DNA of 64,000 bases, from NCBI GenBank assembly GCA_032191425.1, contig CM063464.1, positions 9,243,001 to 9,307,000 on the forward strand, read 5' to 3'. The notes beneath the pieces are model-generated. The model made no database searches. It saw nothing but the letters and a program-made list of their open reading frames with translations, and was not told the origin of the DNA. The position numbers and the translations under genes are program-made. This document shows positions 60,857-64,000 of the stretch, piece by piece (the first letter of the stretch is position 1; the number at the start of each line of letters is the position of its first letter). This DNA is from Lymantria dispar (Eukaryota; Arthropoda; Insecta; Lepidoptera; Erebidae).

Positions 60857-62080
60857 CATCATCATCATCATTTCAACTTATTGCCGTCCACTGCTGGACG
60901 TAGGCCTCCCTCATGTTACGCCAGAAAGTGCGGTCCTATGCCGCCTGCATCCAACGACGCCCAGCAACTTTCACCAGGTCGTCGGTCCACATAGTGAGGG
61001 GGTGCCCTACATTGCGTCGTCCGATACGTGGTCACCACGCGAGAACCTTTCTTCCTCAGCGGTTGTCGGTTCTTCGAGCGACGTGGCCTGCCCATTGCCA
61101 CTTCGGCGTGCTAATTCTTCGTGCTATGTCGGTTACACCCGTTCTTCTGCGGATTTCCGTATTGCGGATTCTATCTCGCAGAGAAATCCCGAGCATAGCA
61201 CGCTGAGCGACTTTGAGCCTTGTTATGAGGCCTACATTTAGGGACCACGTTTCTGTGCCGTAAGTTATCACTGGTAACACACATTGGTCGTAGACAATTG
61301 TTTTCAGACACAGAGGTTTGTTGGATGAGAAGATCCTCTTAAGTTTTCCGAATGCTGCCCAACCGAGTTGGATACGTCGGCTGATCTCTTCCTCGATATT
61401 GGATCTACCTAACTGGTCTGTTTGTCCTAGGTAAACATAATGATCAAGAACTTCGAGAATCGCATTGCCAACTAGGGCCGATACAGGAATGACATGGGCA
61501 TTTGACATGACTTTCGTCTTATCATATATGTTCATTCGTAAACCCACGAGGTGGGATACCCTTTTTTTTTTTTTTTGGGTGGGCTATGGTAAGCACACGC
61601 GCGGTCCAATTCGTCCGGGGCGATGAAAGGACGGCGCGCGGGCCCATAACCCACCCGTACCCACGTCACCTCGTTGTTGGGCCGACCACCGAAGCAGATG
61701 TGACTTGTCGTCAGTGTTCGACCCGACGGAATACCCTTTCGGGTAACCTCAGCTCTTGTCGTCCTGGGACGTTAGTCGCCGTCACGCGGTCAGCCGAGTC
61801 GCCGGCGGCGGAACGTGTCGCCGAATAGGAGCTCTACTCGCACACGATCCGCCGCCTCCTTCCGTGAGATTACGCAGATAGGGATAAGGCATCACAGAAG
61901 GCGGCGACCGCGTCCCAGTTCCTGACGCTGACGAGCATCTGAGTTGGGATACCCTACTGAGATCATTGAGCACGGTGCCAAGGTCCTCCATGGATTCTGC
62001 CATAACGACGATATCGTCTGCAAATCGAAAGTGAGTGATGTATTCGCCGTTGATGACGCATGTGAATAGTAGAAGCAAAA
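60857..62080 (-). pseudogene. RTE/BovB-like LINE, 3' half including the polymerase FADD motif, split by R1-like
   Basis: Minus strand, 62078 downward: LFTCVINGEYITHFRFADDI then VVMAESMEDLGTVLNDLS, with FADD, the catalytic aspartate pair of LINE reverse transcriptases. After the R1-like insert (61563-61944), VGLRMNIYDKTKVMSN, then LGQTDQLGRSNIEEEISRRI, QCVLPVITYGTETWSLNVG and TGVTDIARRISTPKWQWAGH follow. A stop replaces tryptophan after RRTDNR (61056), then further C-terminal residues, the 3' untranslated region (GGAGGCCTACGTCCAGCAGT) and a (TGA)n tail at 60857-60872. It is 5'-truncated at about 62080. This is the most complete RTE copy here. The plus-strand frames over it are shadows. Confidence 0.85.
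61563..61944 (-). mobile_element. R1-like LINE 3' end (subfamily 2), with target-site duplication
   Basis: T-run at 61563-61576, subfamily 2 3' untranslated region (CCTCGTTGTTGGGCCGACCA), and the ORF end in minus sense (MLVSVRNWDAVAAFCDAL, SRKEAADRVR, RRRRLG). An 11-bp duplication TGGGATACCCT flanks it (61552-61562 and 61945-61955). It sits inside the RTE copy at 60857-62080. Confidence 0.85.
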
Positions 62081-62339
62081 TAACTTGTAATAACCTTCTG
62101 TATAATTAAAGGATTTTTTATAAAAGAATGTTAATAAAACGTTTTTTTATTTAAGCCTAGTCTTGGAAAGCTGTTTCATAGTTAGTATTAAAAGTTTTCT
62201 ACCTTAGTTGCTTTTTACTACTCCGCCAAGAAAACAAGTGGTCAATAAATATTTTATTCCAACCTTGATCAGTCATTTATTGAGCTAAGTTTTTAATATA
62301 CATTTTACCTTATGGTTTTTAAATTAAAGAATATAATAA

Positions 62340-62516
62340 TTCATCCATCCATCTATCAGCTCATGAACGTCTACTATTGGACATATGCCTCCCCACGAGA
62401 ATACCAAGACGTCGTCAGTCTACCTAGTAGGGGGGTCGTCTTACGCTGTGTTGTCCGATTCGTGGTCGCCGCTCAAGAACCTTTCTTCCCTAACGGTTGC
62501 CGGTTCAACGAGCGAT
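62340..62516 (-). pseudogene. RTE-like LINE 3' end, short
   Basis: Minus strand: CGTTGAACCGGCAACCGTTA to GGGGAGGCATATGTCCAATA and a GATGGATGGATGA tail. Short flanking ATATAATAA (about 62332-62340 and 62515-62523) suggests a target duplication. Internal deletion relative to 42080-42690. Confidence 0.75.
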
Positions 62517-62865
62517 ATAATAACTATCTTTATTATTTCTGTTATTATATTTAATGTTATAAATACGATATTTGATAGCCATTACGTGTAATGTCATCAA
62601 AGAAGCTATTAAAATAGAGCAAATGTGTCGATTAATGTTTTAAAATGCTAATAAATTCAATTTAAACCCCTTTTATTCGTGATAGGGAATGAACGTTTAG
62701 AATTCCTGTTATTAATTTTAATAACATTTTGCGATATTAATTATGTATGAGCCTATCGATGTCCACTTTCGAACACTTTCTTCCTTAGCCTATTTTTTAG
62801 ATTTCAGACGTAAATTAAAACATGGTTTAAGAGTAGTTTATGCTCATTAAGAGTTGTTTAATTTA

Positions 62866-63086
62866 TCATTTCATCATCATCATCGCAGGCCACATACGTC
62901 CCACTGTTGGGCGCGGGTCTCCTCCACAATGGGAGGGCATTTCACCTACTATACCATGCTGGTCAGACATGTTGATATAGGGTTTTATTTCGAGTTTTCC
63001 TTCTCTTGCACAGATGTTATGTGCATATTATATCTCATCGTCGTCTTTTACGACATCCACGGGCAAGATAGGGAGTGATGGTGGTG
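62866..63086 (-). mobile_element. TGA-SINE copy
   Basis: CATTTCATCATCATCATCGC through GGGCAAGATAGGGAGTGATG. The last 5' bases are missing. Confidence 0.85.
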
Positions 63087-63148
63087 GGGACACAGATGTG
63101 TCTTATCATAATTTATCATTTATTTACTGTTTTTTATAAACATACTAA

Positions 63149-63516
63149 CTAGCTTCTGCTCGCGACTTCGTCCGCGTGGTATAAATATTTTGGGCTAATG
63201 CTAACTTTAACCTAAGACTTTGTTTACATAGAAGGTGAAAATATTTTTTAACTATACGATTCTGTCACACATGATTTTTGCAAATATTTAGCCGTTTACG
63301 CAGCGGAAGCTCTCGAAAGAAAAACAAACTCCCGATTTTGAAACATTCTTCATTGGTGCTCCGCTTCGTCGGTCTTAGCGTGATGATATATAGCCTATAG
63401 CCTTCCTCGATAAATAGGCTAATTAACACTGACGGAATTTTTCAAATCGGACCAGTAGTTCCCGAGATTAGCGCGTTCAAACAAACAAACCCTTCAGCTT
63501 TATATATTAGTATAGA
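63149..63516 (-). mobile_element. Non-autonomous Helitron, canonical lepidopteran ends
   Basis: Minus strand begins TCTATACTAATATATAAAGC (63516) and ends CGCGGACGAAGTCGCGAGCA then GAAGCTAG (CTAG 63152-63149) followed by T. The GACGAAGTCGCGAGC stem is the usual 3' hairpin region. 368 bp, no coding frame. A third Helitron subfamily for this window. Confidence 0.9.
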
Positions 63517-63523
63517 TTTATAT

Positions 63524-63775
63524 CGTGTGGTGATAAAGTAAATTCACCAATTCGCCAATAGAGAAAGTATACAATTTGCCATCCCCTCTTTTGCCCGTGG
63601 GTGTTGTAAAAGAAAACTAAGAGATGTAATGTGCAGTTAACATTAATGCAAGAGAAGAAACAATTGATATAAAGCTTTATACCAACGCCTCTGGCCAACT
63701 CAGTATAGTAGATAAATTTCACTCCCATTGTTGTAAAGGCCGAACCCATCAGTGACATAATGTATGTGAGTTGAG
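63524..63775 (+). mobile_element. TGA-SINE, full length, diverged
   Basis: From CGTGTGGTGATAAAGTAAAT to GTATGTGAGTTGAGATAAGA. Confidence 0.8.
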
Positions 63776-63845
63776 ATAAGATAAATAAATTGGATCAAAA
63801 AGTAACAAAATTAGTATTTTTTTAGACTTATCCCACGACACATTC

Positions 63846-64000
63846 CCACCCAGTGGTGGGAATTACAGTAACTCCTGTAAGCCAGGATCTAGAAAGGTTT
63901 TCATATAAGGCACCGAGGTTTGACCCTCAGGAAGGCCCGGGAAACGCTTTTAATTGTCTTGGAACTCGCAACAAATTTAATCAGAAAAGAAAAACAGGAT
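63846..64000. repeat. Unclassified repeat (RepJ) copy 2, runs off the window
   Basis: TAACTCCTGTAAGCCAGGAT, then AATTGTCTTGGAACTCGCAA and AAATTTAATCAGAAAAG, matching 36060-36178. CCCACCCAGTGGTGGGAATT (63846-63866) holds a small palindrome. Confidence 0.5.

Noticed and set aside
1..64000. A new defence or biosynthetic system encoded in the window
   Set aside because: All recognisable coding sequence is mobile-element derived and decayed. No gene cluster or conserved multi-gene arrangement is visible.

Overview
The window reads as intergenic or intronic DNA of a moth or butterfly (Lepidoptera). It is AT-rich, has no bacterial-style operons, and is filled with degraded transposable elements of types typical of lepidopteran genomes: RTE/BovB-like LINEs ending in (TGA)n, poly(A)-tailed R1-clade LINEs, CR1/jockey-like LINEs, a Penelope-like element, short non-autonomous Helitrons that begin TC and end CTAG, tRNA-derived SINEs, a pogo-like DNA transposon and a hAT-type element. 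The clade calls rest on protein motifs and element ends read by eye; the species cannot be named.

No complete host gene was found. Two short stretches (8997-9118 + and 36771-36846 -) look like possible host exons next to splice-like signals, and both are weak. Almost all long open frames are remnants of mobile elements or antisense shadows of them.

Layout. 0-4 kb: LINE tail, several copies of a (TGA)n-tailed SINE-like repeat (called TGA-SINE here) and a double palindrome. 4.3-6.8 kb: two Helitrons joined end to end and split by an R1-like insertion, more Helitrons, and a SINE. 7.3-11.2 kb: RTE C-terminus, a tRNA-like composite repeat, and a three-level nest (LINE, then TGA-SINE, then R1-like). 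11.5-15.7 kb: a short LINE insertion, a basic coiled-coil ORF remnant, reverse-transcriptase scraps. 15.7-23 kb: Helitrons, TGA-SINEs, a CR1-tailed SINE-like family (E-SINE), microsatellites. 23-31 kb: R1-like and RTE fragments, a reading frame resembling a restriction-like endonuclease domain, SINEs, CR1 remnants. 31-37 kb: mostly unassigned AT-rich DNA. 37-48 kb: the longest R1-like copy (38604-39798), a second R1-like copy inside a tRNA-SINE, RTE 3' ends facing each other. 48-53 kb: Penelope-like remnant, then an unclassified repeat cut by a pogo-like element and a CR1-like LINE. 53.9-55.5 kb: a 1655-bp hAT-type element with an 8-bp target duplication. 56-64 kb: R1-like, TGA-SINE, RTE (split by R1-like) and Helitron copies.

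How the parts relate: the LINEs are the likely mobilisers. TGA-SINE shares its 3' end with the RTE-like LINE and E-SINE shares its 3' end with the CR1-like LINE, so each SINE-like family probably borrowed the replication machinery of the matching LINE. Insertion order can be read from target-site duplications: R1-like copies sit inside TGA-SINEs, Helitrons, tRNA-SINEs and RTE copies, so R1-like activity is among the most recent. A second theme is recurrent short-loop quasi-palindromes inside repeat copies (about 3.3, 24.05, 37.8, 44.7 and 46.7 kb), two of them with the unusual form L-x-L'R'-x-R.
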